Shown one piece after another: positions 33,178 to 42,812 of a stretch of DNA of 64,000 bases (positions within the stretch are counted from its first letter, which is position 1; every line of letters starts with the position of its first letter). The stretch is from positions 1 through 64,000 of the forward strand of contig JALFLB010000028.1 in the NCBI GenBank assembly GCA_022775045.1. Direction: 5' to 3'. The notes below the pieces were generated by a model. The model was not told the origin of the DNA and did no database searches. It worked only from the letters and a program-made list of their open reading frames with translations. Position numbers and translations under genes: made by a program. Source of the DNA: Agathobacter sp. (lineage in GTDB: Bacteria; Bacillota; Clostridia; Lachnospirales; Lachnospiraceae).

Positions 33178-35163
33178 ATGATAAAAGAAATGTCAATTGA
33201 TTTAGAGACCTATAGCGATGTAGATATCTCCAAATGCGGAGCTTACAAGTACGCTGAGTCTGATAATTTTGAAATACTACTGTTCGGTGTATCCATTGAT
33301 GGCGGTGCAGTACAGGTATTTGATCTTGCCTGCGGCGATACTATTCCTGATGATATCCTTGCAGCCTTATCTGATGATACTGTTACAAAATGGGCTTTCA
33401 ATGCCAATTTTGAAAGAATCTGTTTATCCAATTGGTTAAAACGACATCACCCTGAACACTTCAAGGGCTATCGTATTCTCGAAGATCCTGCCTCCAAATA
33501 TCTGGACCCAGCCTCATGGAAGTGTACCATGATATGGTCTGCCTATATGGGCTTACCACTCTCGCTTGAAGGTGTCGGTGCTGTCCTTAAACTGCAAGAT
33601 CAGAAAATGAAGGAAGGTAAAGACCTCATCAAATACTTCTGCTGCCCTTGTAAACCGACAAAAAAAAATGGTGGCAGAACCAGAAATCTCCCAGAACATG
33701 CTCCCGATAAATGGGAAGACTTCAAAGCCTACAATAAACGTGATGTAGAAGTGGAAATGGCTATCAAACAAAGATTATCAAAATTCCCGGTTTCTGACTT
33801 CATCTGGGATGAATATCATCTCGACCAGGAAATTAATGACCGTGGAATTATGCTGGATATGGATATGGTAAAAAATGCTATCGCATTTGATGAAAGGTCC
33901 AAGTCAGAGCTTATGATATCCATGCAGAATATCACGAACCTCGATAATCCAAACTCCGTAGTTCAGATGAAACAATGGCTCTCTGATCATGGTATTGAAG
34001 CAGAATCCCTTGGTAAGAAGGACGTGGCTGCTATGATAAAAAATACTGATGGTGATGTAGCTACCGCATTGAAACTCAGACTCCAGCTTGCAAAATCCTC
34101 CGTAAAGAAATACCAGGCTATGCAAAATGCAGTATGTAAAGATGGTAGAGCTCACGGTATGTTTCAGTTCTACGGTGCAAATCGTTCAGGAAGATGGGCC
34201 GGACGCTTGATCCAGTTACAGAATCTACCGCAAAATCATATGAATGACCTTGCTGATGCTCGTGAACTTGTCCGTACCGGTGATTATGATACTCTGGAAC
34301 TGCTTTACGATGATATCCCAGATACTTTAAGCCAGCTGATTCGTACCGCCTTTATTGCAAGACCAGGATACAAATTCGTGGTATCCGACTACTCTGCAAT
34401 CGAGGCCAGAGTCCTTGCATACCTCGCTGGTGAATCCTGGCGCTCCAAAGTATTTGCAGAAGGTAAGGATATCTACTGTGCTTCTGCCAGTCAGATGTTT
34501 GGAGTACCTGTAGAAAAACATGGTGTTAATTCTCACCTCAGACAGAAGGGCAAAATCGCAGAGCTCGCCTTAGGCTATGGTGGTTCCGTCGGTGCTCTTA
34601 TTTCTATGGGAGCTTTGGATATGGGATTAACAGAGGATGAACTTCAGCCACTGGTTGATTCCTGGCGTGCCTCCAATCCAAATATTACTGCCTTCTGGTG
34701 GGATGTAGATAATGCAGTTAAGACTGCTATCAAAATGAAGATTCCTACAGAGGTAAACGGAATCAAATTTCTATGTCAATGCGGGATGCTCTTCATCAAA
34801 CTTCCTTCCGGTAGAACTCTTAGCTACATCAAGCCTCGTATCGGAGAAAATCGATTTGGCGGTGAATCCGTAACTTATGAAGGTATCGGACCCGCTAAAA
34901 AATGGGAACGAATCGAAAGCTACGGCCCGAAACTCGTAGAGAACATCGTACAGGCAGTCTCCAGAGATCTTCTCTGTTTTGCCATGCGTAACCTCTCCCA
35001 CTGCTTTATCTGTGGTCATGTCCATGACGAACTCATCATCGAATGCAGCTCAGATGTCGATTACAAATCCATCTGCAGTATCATGAGCAAATCCCCAGAC
35101 TGGATGCCTGATATCCTGATTAGCGGCGATGGGTATGAAACCAAGTTTTATAAAAAAGATTAA
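33178..35163 (+). CDS. phage family A DNA polymerase
   Basis: A 661-residue polymerase that copies phage DNA. The N-terminal proofreading exonuclease shows SIDLETYSDVDI (DxE) and WAFNANFERI. The polymerase domain has VVSDYSAIEARVLAYLAGE (motif A), RQKGKIAELALGYGGSVGAL (motif B) and CGHVHDELIIE (motif C). The protein is of phage T7-like size. It is the last gene of the plus-strand cassette and faces the defence island, with a two-way terminator between them. Confidence 0.95.
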   Translation: MIKEMSIDLETYSDVDISKCGAYKYAESDNFEILLFGVSIDGGAVQVFDLACGDTIPDDILAALSDDTVTKWAFNANFERICLSNWLKRHHPEHFKGYRILEDPASKYLDPASWKCTMIWSAYMGLPLSLEGVGAVLKLQDQKMKEGKDLIKYFCCPCKPTKKNGGRTRNLPEHAPDKWEDFKAYNKRDVEVEMAIKQRLSKFPVSDFIWDEYHLDQEINDRGIMLDMDMVKNAIAFDERSKSELMISMQNITNLDNPNSVVQMKQWLSDHGIEAESLGKKDVAAMIKNTDGDVATALKLRLQLAKSSVKKYQAMQNAVCKDGRAHGMFQFYGANRSGRWAGRLIQLQNLPQNHMNDLADARELVRTGDYDTLELLYDDIPDTLSQLIRTAFIARPGYKFVVSDYSAIEARVLAYLAGESWRSKVFAEGKDIYCASASQMFGVPVEKHGVNSHLRQKGKIAELALGYGGSVGALISMGALDMGLTEDELQPLVDSWRASNPNITAFWWDVDNAVKTAIKMKIPTEVNGIKFLCQCGMLFIKLPSGRTLSYIKPRIGENRFGGESVTYEGIGPAKKWERIESYGPKLVENIVQAVSRDLLCFAMRNLSHCFICGHVHDELIIECSSDVDYKSICSIMSKSPDWMPDILISGDGYETKFYKKD

Positions 35164-35205
35164 AAAGATAGCGGTCTCCGGTGTTTGCCAAAGGCCGCTA
35201 TCTTT
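35164..35205. terminator. bidirectional terminator between polymerase and DUF262 genes
   Basis: AAAGATAGCGG pairs with CCGCTATCTTT (11 bases). T-rich sequence follows on the plus strand and TTTTT on the minus. It separates two converging operons. Confidence 0.8.
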
Positions 35206-35210
35206 GTAGA

Positions 35211-36959
35211 TTAGAGTAATGCAGCTTTTAGTGCTGTCTTCAACAATTCTTTTCTCTTCTCTGCAAAAGTTAAGAAATTATCATATGAATAAACCATATC
35301 CGGAATATAATGAATACTTCTATACTGTTGCTTTGATTCATCCGTAGGATATGTTTTATTGAACCAAATATCAAAATCTTTGTTTTGCTTTTCAATATTT
35401 GGAATAGCTGCCAGCAACTGCAGATTCTCAATATTATTAACTGTATCAATATACAGCTGAATTTTGTCAACTGCAACACCTTGCTGAACAAGGTACTTCT
35501 TAGTGAACTTGCTCTTCGGATACATATGATCCACATGGAATTTATTGTTAAAATCCAATGATGGATACAGCAGCATCAATGTTGATAAAGTTTCACTGCT
35601 TCCATATTTAAGATTCAACAGATATTCTTCAACATCATCGTCGGTAAATACAATCGACTTATTTGTGCCCTTAAAGTGTTCAAGTATCTTATCAAGCGGA
35701 AATTCTTCGGTCCCGTTATCACGTATGATTTCTCTAATCGGACGCAATACATTATCAGGCTGACCACTGAAGGCTTTCTTAAGAAGAGATCTAATAAGCC
35801 ATTTCTTAATCTTATCTCTATTACTCATAGCTGAAGTAGAAACTTCAAAATTATCAGGAAGGCCAATGGTCTTCAAATAATATGCAATCGGAATGACAGC
35901 ATTGTTTGATTTAAGCGTGTCTCTTGAATAACCAAAGCTTGATACAAGAATAAATGCTCTCTTTAAAGATTTCTTTATGGTATCCCAATTAGCTTCAATC
36001 TTAAGCATATTAGGCTTATTGAAGTTATCTACCTTAAATGCAATATTCTTGAAATCAGAAAGAACAAGTGCAGATTTCAGTACGAAATCCTTATTTACAT
36101 TAAATCCATTTCCAATAGCATTGATTTCATCAACAAGTTCAGTTATCTCTTCTCTCGCATCATGGTTTTCCCATTGCGCAGTAGCAATAGAAAGCAAAAG
36201 ATCAGAGTAACTAAGGATTGTTCCTCCACTGTTAACACGGATAAAGATATTTAATACCTTATCAAGTTCTACTGACTTTTCTTTGTAATAACTGATTGAA
36301 GGTTGAGTATGAATAACATTATAAAGCTGTGACAAAACATCCTGTGCATACTCACATTGTTCCTGGCTGTAAACACCGGTAAAAATAATTTCCTTCATCA
36401 GAAATTTTGTAACATCTCCAATAGACGACATGTCTAATATCTTACCTACTTCGTACCAATATGTATTAGAATCATTTTTCACTTCCGAATCTGTTAAAAA
36501 AGCAAATGTATACTTGTTATTTCCGTCCTCACATGGTGATATCAGATTCAAATACAGTTTTCGTTTTGGAAAAGCATCATCATTCTTCCACTGCTTATAT
36601 GGGAGTTTGTATGCATAACTCCCCTTAAGGCCAATATATAAAGATGTAAGTCTCTGCTGTCCGTCAAGAACAGCCATAATATGATCTTCTCCCGTTAAAT
36701 TTGCCTTTGGATTATGTCTTGAATTTCTCTCGTGGTAATGATCTAAGAATCTATAGAAATCATAGTCTCCATAATGGTCCTTAGTAATCTCCCAGAAAAG
36801 AAATGCGCCGATTGGATATCCTTGCATCAAACTGTCAAATAATCTCTCAATCTGTGTCGTTCCCCAAACAAATTCTCTCTGGATTGAAGGCAATACATAC
36901 CTACTTGCAGAAATATCCTTTATAACCTCTGCAATTGTTAATGGTGATTCATATGCCAT
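35211..36959 (-). CDS. DUF262 / GmrSD-like nuclease of the defence island
   Basis: A 582-residue protein. The N-terminal DUF262 (GmrS) domain has PSIQREFVWGTTQIERLFDS and MAVLDGQQRLTSLYIGLKG, the DGQQR nucleotide-handling motif. The C-terminal part is an HNH/DUF1524-like (GmrD) nuclease: KFHVDHMYPKSKFTKKYL and NIENLQLLAAIPNIEKQNKD. GmrSD proteins are type IV restriction enzymes that cut modified phage DNA. It is the last gene of the island, 137 bases after the DUF499 gene, with a 30-codon ORF in between. It could be an independent module. Confidence 0.9.
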   Translation of the reverse strand: MAYESPLTIAEVIKDISASRYVLPSIQREFVWGTTQIERLFDSLMQGYPIGAFLFWEITKDHYGDYDFYRFLDHYHERNSRHNPKANLTGEDHIMAVLDGQQRLTSLYIGLKGSYAYKLPYKQWKNDDAFPKRKLYLNLISPCEDGNNKYTFAFLTDSEVKNDSNTYWYEVGKILDMSSIGDVTKFLMKEIIFTGVYSQEQCEYAQDVLSQLYNVIHTQPSISYYKEKSVELDKVLNIFIRVNSGGTILSYSDLLLSIATAQWENHDAREEITELVDEINAIGNGFNVNKDFVLKSALVLSDFKNIAFKVDNFNKPNMLKIEANWDTIKKSLKRAFILVSSFGYSRDTLKSNNAVIPIAYYLKTIGLPDNFEVSTSAMSNRDKIKKWLIRSLLKKAFSGQPDNVLRPIREIIRDNGTEEFPLDKILEHFKGTNKSIVFTDDDVEEYLLNLKYGSSETLSTLMLLYPSLDFNNKFHVDHMYPKSKFTKKYLVQQGVAVDKIQLYIDTVNNIENLQLLAAIPNIEKQNKDFDIWFNKTYPTDESKQQYRSIHYIPDMVYSYDNFLTFAEKRKELLKTALKAALL

Positions 36960-36982
36960 TGTTATCCCTCCTAAATTATCAG

Positions 36983-37075
36983 CTATGGTATGATATCTTC
37001 ATTTGGTGGTGTCCATCCTTCACGATTAATTGTTACTGTATCTCCATGCACAGAAAATGTATTTTTTGACGCCAC
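36983..37075 (-). CDS. possible 30-codon gene between DUF499 and DUF262
   Basis: A GTG-started ORF behind GGTGATATA encoding ASKNTFSVHGDTVTINREGW and ending TPPNEDIIP. It fills most of an otherwise unexplained 137-base gap in a compact island and has gene-like residue use. Too short for homology by eye; it could be a micro-antitoxin, a leader peptide or a gene remnant. Confidence 0.35.
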   Translation of the reverse strand: MASKNTFSVHGDTVTINREGWTPPNEDIIP

Positions 37076-37096
37076 TATATCACCACACTTTCTATT

Positions 37097-40000
37097 TTAT
37101 TCCTCAAATCCAGACTGATCAATCTTCAAAGTACGGCAGTTCTCCGTTACAGCTCTTACAGTATTAGAATTAAATCCCTTATCAGTATGTGCTGTAACCT
37201 CCAATGAGATTTCGACATCTGCACCATCTGCAGAAGACAGCAGATTTACAACCTCATCCATAAGCTTCTGTACATCTCTTATGACACGCGTATTGTCAAG
37301 CTTCTGGCTCATAAAGAATCTAGTATTTGTAGGTCTTGCAGGAGGCAGTGTTGTACCTCCACCAGGCTGTACTGGATTCCATCCGCCAGGTTGAACCGGT
37401 GTATCTCCACCACCATTACCTGCCGGATTATCCCATCCCGGAATCTCTGTTCCTCCCTGTGGAGGATTCTGAGTCTTCTCAGCACTAATCTGCTTAAGGG
37501 CAACAATTTCCTTCACAATATAATCTGTAAGATAAATTGATGATACATACTCATTATACTTAAGTCCTACATAGCGCTCTCCGCTGATTGACGAAGCCAG
37601 TGCAAAGAATTCATCACTATTAACTCCAGCCTGAATAGCAGATTCTAAGACATTGAAATTTGCAAGCCTTGGCAGGTAGCAGTATGTTGTGATGAACTCC
37701 CAAAGCTTCTTAATTTGAATATGATTATCATCCTTCCAAAGCAGATTATCCAATTCCATCTTAAGCAGAGCCGGAGCCCACTTAGTGATAAGCTGCTCAT
37801 TCTGAAGCATTTTATTAGCAGCTTTGGCAACAACAGATTCAGTTCCGCCACTAATACGATCCACATCCCAGACAAGCTCTCTCATATCGATTTCTCTATC
37901 AATATAAGGAACCAGCAGCCAGCAATATGTTTCCTTTAATCGGAGCCTTACAGTTTCATTGCTTCGATTAATATTATTCTGCGTCTCAGTATTTTGCGCC
38001 GCATCAAGGTTCAGAGTCTCTCTATCAGTCTTAATTGACTGCCATGCAAGTAATTCTCTTACAGCTCTTTCCAGGGCATTAAGGCCATCCTGATCAGGAG
38101 CAACAAAAGCAAGCATGTTACGATATACTCTTGGAGCAGAACCTCTATTATTAAGGATTTCCTCCGCCCGAAGAATAGCCTTTGATCTGTCTTTACCCTG
38201 CTTGTGTACATCTTCAGTTTTAAGAATAACTAAACGTACTGCCTGCTCATCCGAAACATCATTTGATGTGTTAGGGCAAATATGAAGTCCCGCAAATGCA
38301 AACGCTCCTTCCTTACGTAACTCACTTAATCTTCGTTCAATCTCATAAGTCACATCCGCAGAAGCCATCTGGGTGGCTCTATCAGTTGCAGTCTTACGAA
38401 GAGTAGGTCTGGTATCATACCAATATCTATTACCAGAAGGATCTGTATACAGATACGCCAATGATCCTCTAAGAGTATTCAGTGCATCATTAAAATCTGC
38501 TATGCTCTCACCAGGCTGTACAATACCCAAACGTATTCTTGAGGATTCTATACCACGTATATTCTGGGCACGAACTGTAGGAGCGCTACCAAGCATAATA
38601 GTTCTTGAAACTCTTCTGGCTGCGAGTTTCTGGCCGTATCTGATTGTATTCTTATCGAGCTGATACGGAATTGAATTACGGCCGTCTACCTCTCTATCCA
38701 TAATTCCATTCCAGGTTTCAGGAAGATATCTTACAAGCTCGTCACGAACAGTAGGAACATCAAGAGGCAGAGATCCTGGCATGATCATCGCACTAGCATC
38801 ATTCGCCATCCATAATTCATGAATAACAGCAGCCATTAATCTCAGCACACCTCGGGTTCTCTGAAATCTTTCCATCGTAGCCCATTCTTCATAAAGTCGA
38901 TCAAAGATTTCTGGATGAATCGGATAGCATGAAACCATTCTATCCCTATAATCTACTTCCTTGGCTTCAAGCGGAAAATCCAATGAATTTTCCTGATACA
39001 TATTACTAAATGCTGTACATACTGCATTTCTCGCCGCTTCGTCCTTGCAAGGAAGGAACAGTCTGCGTCGCACTACCTCAAAGCCTTCATTTGCAGCAAC
39101 TGGCTTCCAGATAGATTCCTGTCTTCCAAATGTATGCTCAATGGCTTCAAGGGCTCTCTTTCCACCTTCACCTTCTCCGATTTCGATTGCAGACTCCGGA
39201 ATAGAAGCTACTACCATACTATTTTTGCTGGCACTTGCAGCCTCGGTAATCTGCTGGATGAAAGTAATAAAATTATCAAAGGATCCTGAAGGAAGGCCGG
39301 AAACTCCATAAATAGTCTTGGCATATGCAACAAGCTCATCCATAAGAATCAAGCAGGTTCCACAGCCATCCATAAGCTCTTTCAAGGCAACACTACCAGG
39401 TGCAACCCCCTTCTTGTCTGCTTCCTTTACAAGATCATAAAGTTCTGGTTTGTCCGCAGCAATTACAAGCTGCGCAGCCATTTCTCCCCACAACGTATTA
39501 ATTTTCACACCCGGAAGCTTTGGCTCCAGCCTTGATTTTGAAGGATTTAATGCGGTACCTACAAGAACAGCTACATTAACCTTAGGAAGTTCCGTAACAC
39601 CTGCTCTATCAAGTACAGGTTTCAGATTAGGTACCTTACTGATTGGCAATCCACCCCTAGACATATGATACAGTGCCAGCAAACTATGTGTTTTACCACC
39701 ACCAAATGCAGTTTTCAGCTGAAGAACAGGCTCTCCATCCTTCTGCGAAAAACGTCTCAATGCCTGTTCCAAAAGCCCAGACATACCTGCAGTAACATAT
39801 GTGCGTGCAAAAAACTCAACCGGATCTCGGTATTCAAATGCACCTTCGCCTCTGGCTACATCAGCAAGATTGGCAGCAAATTCTGCGTTCTTATACTTAC
39901 CTTGCGCTACATCAGGATGGGGCTCTATGATTTCTCTCCAGCTTGGAAGTTTCTCACCACTTAATCTGGTTAGCACCGCTGCTTCTCCCTTGCCTTTTTC

Positions 40001-40486
40001 AGGCCGTGCATTTCCATTTGTTACTGTTGTAGATCCCATGCTTGAACCATATCGAGATTCCCTCATGATTGAGCGGATTTCCTCAGCCCCCTCCATGTCA
40101 ATAACCTCACAAACTCTTAACATCGTGTCTAAGGCTCTCCAGGTATCATTCTCTGAAAAGTCCTGACCACCGATATGGGCAATTTTATTTCTAACACCCA
40201 TCAGTTCTTTTGCCCAGGTTCTGATGTCTTTTGAAAGCTTAGTCCTGAAAAGTTCATTCCACTGCCTGTCAAAAAGTCTGAGGCAATTAGCAATATCAAG
40301 TGAGTCTACTAATTCACCATATTCACCAATCTTAGGAAGATCTCTTTCCTGATCAGATAAAACAGTCAAGACTTCATGCCACCATCCATCACCGTATTCC
40401 TTATTCATCTCAAAGGCAATGTAGCCAGCAAGAAGCGGATGTAAAACTCTAAATCCTTTTTGTACCAACTCGACATTCTCAGCCAT
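37097..40486 (-). CDS. Swt1-like HEPN-DUF499 ATPase of the defence island
   Basis: A 1129-residue protein. Residues 1-120 form a Swt1-type HEPN domain whose GVRNKIAHIGG carries the R-x4-H motif (Arg99, His104) of HEPN RNases. The DUF499 (COG1483) ATPase follows, with LKTAFGGGKTHSLLALYHM (Walker A) and CLILMDELVAYAKTI (Walker B). The C-terminal 200 residues hold a Pro/Gly linker and a small beta-rich domain. ATG at 40486 behind GAGGAGGT is preferred. DUF499 proteins recur with DUF1156 methylases in predicted anti-phage loci. It may sense infection and cut RNA. Confidence 0.9.
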   Translation of the reverse strand: MAENVELVQKGFRVLHPLLAGYIAFEMNKEYGDGWWHEVLTVLSDQERDLPKIGEYGELVDSLDIANCLRLFDRQWNELFRTKLSKDIRTWAKELMGVRNKIAHIGGQDFSENDTWRALDTMLRVCEVIDMEGAEEIRSIMRESRYGSSMGSTTVTNGNARPEKGKGEAAVLTRLSGEKLPSWREIIEPHPDVAQGKYKNAEFAANLADVARGEGAFEYRDPVEFFARTYVTAGMSGLLEQALRRFSQKDGEPVLQLKTAFGGGKTHSLLALYHMSRGGLPISKVPNLKPVLDRAGVTELPKVNVAVLVGTALNPSKSRLEPKLPGVKINTLWGEMAAQLVIAADKPELYDLVKEADKKGVAPGSVALKELMDGCGTCLILMDELVAYAKTIYGVSGLPSGSFDNFITFIQQITEAASASKNSMVVASIPESAIEIGEGEGGKRALEAIEHTFGRQESIWKPVAANEGFEVVRRRLFLPCKDEAARNAVCTAFSNMYQENSLDFPLEAKEVDYRDRMVSCYPIHPEIFDRLYEEWATMERFQRTRGVLRLMAAVIHELWMANDASAMIMPGSLPLDVPTVRDELVRYLPETWNGIMDREVDGRNSIPYQLDKNTIRYGQKLAARRVSRTIMLGSAPTVRAQNIRGIESSRIRLGIVQPGESIADFNDALNTLRGSLAYLYTDPSGNRYWYDTRPTLRKTATDRATQMASADVTYEIERRLSELRKEGAFAFAGLHICPNTSNDVSDEQAVRLVILKTEDVHKQGKDRSKAILRAEEILNNRGSAPRVYRNMLAFVAPDQDGLNALERAVRELLAWQSIKTDRETLNLDAAQNTETQNNINRSNETVRLRLKETYCWLLVPYIDREIDMRELVWDVDRISGGTESVVAKAANKMLQNEQLITKWAPALLKMELDNLLWKDDNHIQIKKLWEFITTYCYLPRLANFNVLESAIQAGVNSDEFFALASSISGERYVGLKYNEYVSSIYLTDYIVKEIVALKQISAEKTQNPPQGGTEIPGWDNPAGNGGGDTPVQPGGWNPVQPGGGTTLPPARPTNTRFFMSQKLDNTRVIRDVQKLMDEVVNLLSSADGADVEISLEVTAHTDKGFNSNTVRAVTENCRTLKIDQSGFEE

Positions 40487-40490
40487 ATCC

Positions 40491-42788
40491 CTAGACCTCC
40501 TCTTTTTCTGTTTCTTCATTATTTTCATATATTGCATCTAGACAGGCATCTAATTCCTGCTCTATTAAATAAGATGCATCTATTGCTGACATCTCACTTC
40601 CGTCAGCATCCATTACTTTGTTATATCTTGTAAAAATCGTCCAGGCCCTGCCAACAGCACTGCAGCGAAGATCAAATGGTGCAATACTTGTTTTCTGTAA
40701 ATCTTCTATAATTGCAGGGAGCTCCCTCTTTAGATTCACCACAAATCTTCTTCTTGTAGTATCTTCAGCGGCTGAATCCTTTTTTCTTATAACAAGTGAT
40801 ATCGGTAAGCCTTTGTTTTCAGCCTTTCTTATATTCTTTTCGATAGTTCTTCCCACTGGCCAGCTCGCAGTAATCAAGAACCCGGCATCTGAAACAGCTG
40901 CAACAAATTCATCCCATTCGTTTGGCTTGAATTTATCCTGGCTCCCCTCTATCAAAGGATTTCTCTTATAGAAGAATGAAACATTACTTGGATATTCTTC
41001 AACAGCAGACTGATTCATTAGCTGTAGTGATTTTCGTATTCCTGCAGCATAATGGTTTCTTGCCGCCTGTTTGTTTCCGTCAAATCGGTATGCAAAAGTA
41101 ATCAATTCCTCATCCTTAGGCGTTGTAATCGTCGAAAAAAGTTCCGGATATATATCCTTAAGCACATACCTTAGCCATACATAAAAGAAATCTGATAAAT
41201 TAGCATAATCAGCTCTCTCATAATATGGTGGCTCTGTAACAATCATTGCCTTCTGCTCTAAAGGAACAGCAGCTGCATCTGCTGATGAAACCACCGCAGA
41301 CTGTTTTGCTGGTAATACTTCGATAGCATCTGCTGCAGCATTAATTGTTTTTTCCAAACTTCCAGATGATGAATAAAATGGATTAGTTTCAGCAAAATCC
41401 CAGATCATCGGCATCGCTGCTCTGGAAAATACATTTCTAATCTTTCCTCCCGCACTAGAATCCCAACTGGTAAGAGCTGAACTCCTGTCTGTAAGTTTGC
41501 TAAGGGACATCCCTAGGTACACACAAATTGCTTCGCTATACGCTTTAGCGCCTCGACCTTTATCCTTTAACGGTACGCTATTATCATCCCACCCGGAATC
41601 GATAGCGTCCTGTTCTATTTCTTTTCCTATATCTTTGATTAGTCTCGAAACTGTAGTTAAAAATAATAACTGCCTGTTAGTATATAAATCTGAATAATCA
41701 CCAAGGCCAAAATTTGGTGGTGCAAAATTCCCGGAACCTTTTGGCAATTCTCCATGTGGTATATCCTCTGGGAAATCAACCTGAGCACATTTAATTTGCA
41801 ACTCATCTGGTTCCAAATAAATATGCTTATTTCCTTCGTCTGCAACGACCGCCATCAACTGATGCTGGAATCCGGATTTTTTTCCTTCTTCCTTCACATA
41901 CTCATCAGTTGTAATTTCTCCGCATTTCGGACATTTAAATACTGCACTATGCCCTGCTTTAGCCTTTATTGTTAAGTCAGTTCTCTTTTCCCTATGGATC
42001 TTAAAAATAAGTTTTCCATCACCAAGTACTGGCTCTACCCAGGCTTCGCTTCCCTTTTTCTTTGATAAGTCAAATCCGGCAGCAAGAGGAATATTGCAAT
42101 CACATGAAGGATTAGGGCATTTCATCGTTCTGGCCCATATCCAGGAGAAAACATCTCTTTTTACATGATTACTATCTTCTATAGGCGGATAATTATATTT
42201 AAGCATTTCATATGCCTGATCACATAATTTTTTCCCGTAGTATCTGACATCCTCAGCAAGCCCCTCAGCTCCACTCCATATCAGCCTACCTTCTGATCGA
42301 TTTATAGCTGGTTTACCTGAAAACAATGGAGGAATTTCTAATAAGGCTTTATTAATCAATGTTGCTACCGGATTCAAATCCCTTGCGCATACATCTAGCC
42401 CCATTCTCTGCGCTTCTAATGGTATCGAAGCCCCACCAGCAAAAGGATCAAAGCAAATAGGTAATTCTTCTGAATACTTCGCAATTTCTGTAACAGCCGC
42501 ATTAATCACTTCAGCATTATTTGTATTCTCCACCTTTACAAGTTCATTGATGATATCTAAAAGCCTACATCTTTCTCTGTTTTGTGCTTCCTCACTTTCA
42601 AAAAGTTCCGGATGCGATGATGGATCATCCACCAGAGAAGCGAACAATATAGCTCGCTCCTCTGCTAATGTTTTCCTTGACCACCACAAATGAATCGTAG
42701 ATGGTCTACCGGTACGTGCCATCTTTTCTCGATCCATTTCAGATGAGATTATATCTAACGGCAGCGCCACTTCTATTAATTTTTTCAT
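40491..42788 (-). CDS. DUF1156 (COG1743) adenine methylase paralogue with altered motif IV
   Basis: A 765-residue protein. MKKLIEVALPLDIIS and IHLWWSRKTLAEERAILFAS are the DUF1156 N-terminal block. CFDPFAGGASIPLEAQRMGL is SAM-binding motif I. Zinc-ribbon Cys pairs are visible (KCPNPSCDCN, FKCPKCGE). The catalytic motif, normally (D/N)PPY, reads TEPPYYERADYANLSDFFYV: a Glu replaces the Asp. It could be a non-catalytic partner of the adjacent paralogue or have altered activity. It starts 25 bases after that paralogue and ends 4 bases before the DUF499 start. Confidence 0.9.
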   Translation of the reverse strand: MKKLIEVALPLDIISSEMDREKMARTGRPSTIHLWWSRKTLAEERAILFASLVDDPSSHPELFESEEAQNRERCRLLDIINELVKVENTNNAEVINAAVTEIAKYSEELPICFDPFAGGASIPLEAQRMGLDVCARDLNPVATLINKALLEIPPLFSGKPAINRSEGRLIWSGAEGLAEDVRYYGKKLCDQAYEMLKYNYPPIEDSNHVKRDVFSWIWARTMKCPNPSCDCNIPLAAGFDLSKKKGSEAWVEPVLGDGKLIFKIHREKRTDLTIKAKAGHSAVFKCPKCGEITTDEYVKEEGKKSGFQHQLMAVVADEGNKHIYLEPDELQIKCAQVDFPEDIPHGELPKGSGNFAPPNFGLGDYSDLYTNRQLLFLTTVSRLIKDIGKEIEQDAIDSGWDDNSVPLKDKGRGAKAYSEAICVYLGMSLSKLTDRSSALTSWDSSAGGKIRNVFSRAAMPMIWDFAETNPFYSSSGSLEKTINAAADAIEVLPAKQSAVVSSADAAAVPLEQKAMIVTEPPYYERADYANLSDFFYVWLRYVLKDIYPELFSTITTPKDEELITFAYRFDGNKQAARNHYAAGIRKSLQLMNQSAVEEYPSNVSFFYKRNPLIEGSQDKFKPNEWDEFVAAVSDAGFLITASWPVGRTIEKNIRKAENKGLPISLVIRKKDSAAEDTTRRRFVVNLKRELPAIIEDLQKTSIAPFDLRCSAVGRAWTIFTRYNKVMDADGSEMSAIDASYLIEQELDACLDAIYENNEETEKEEV

Positions 42789-42812
42789 TGGCGAGACGCC
42801 ACCTCCTCGTAT

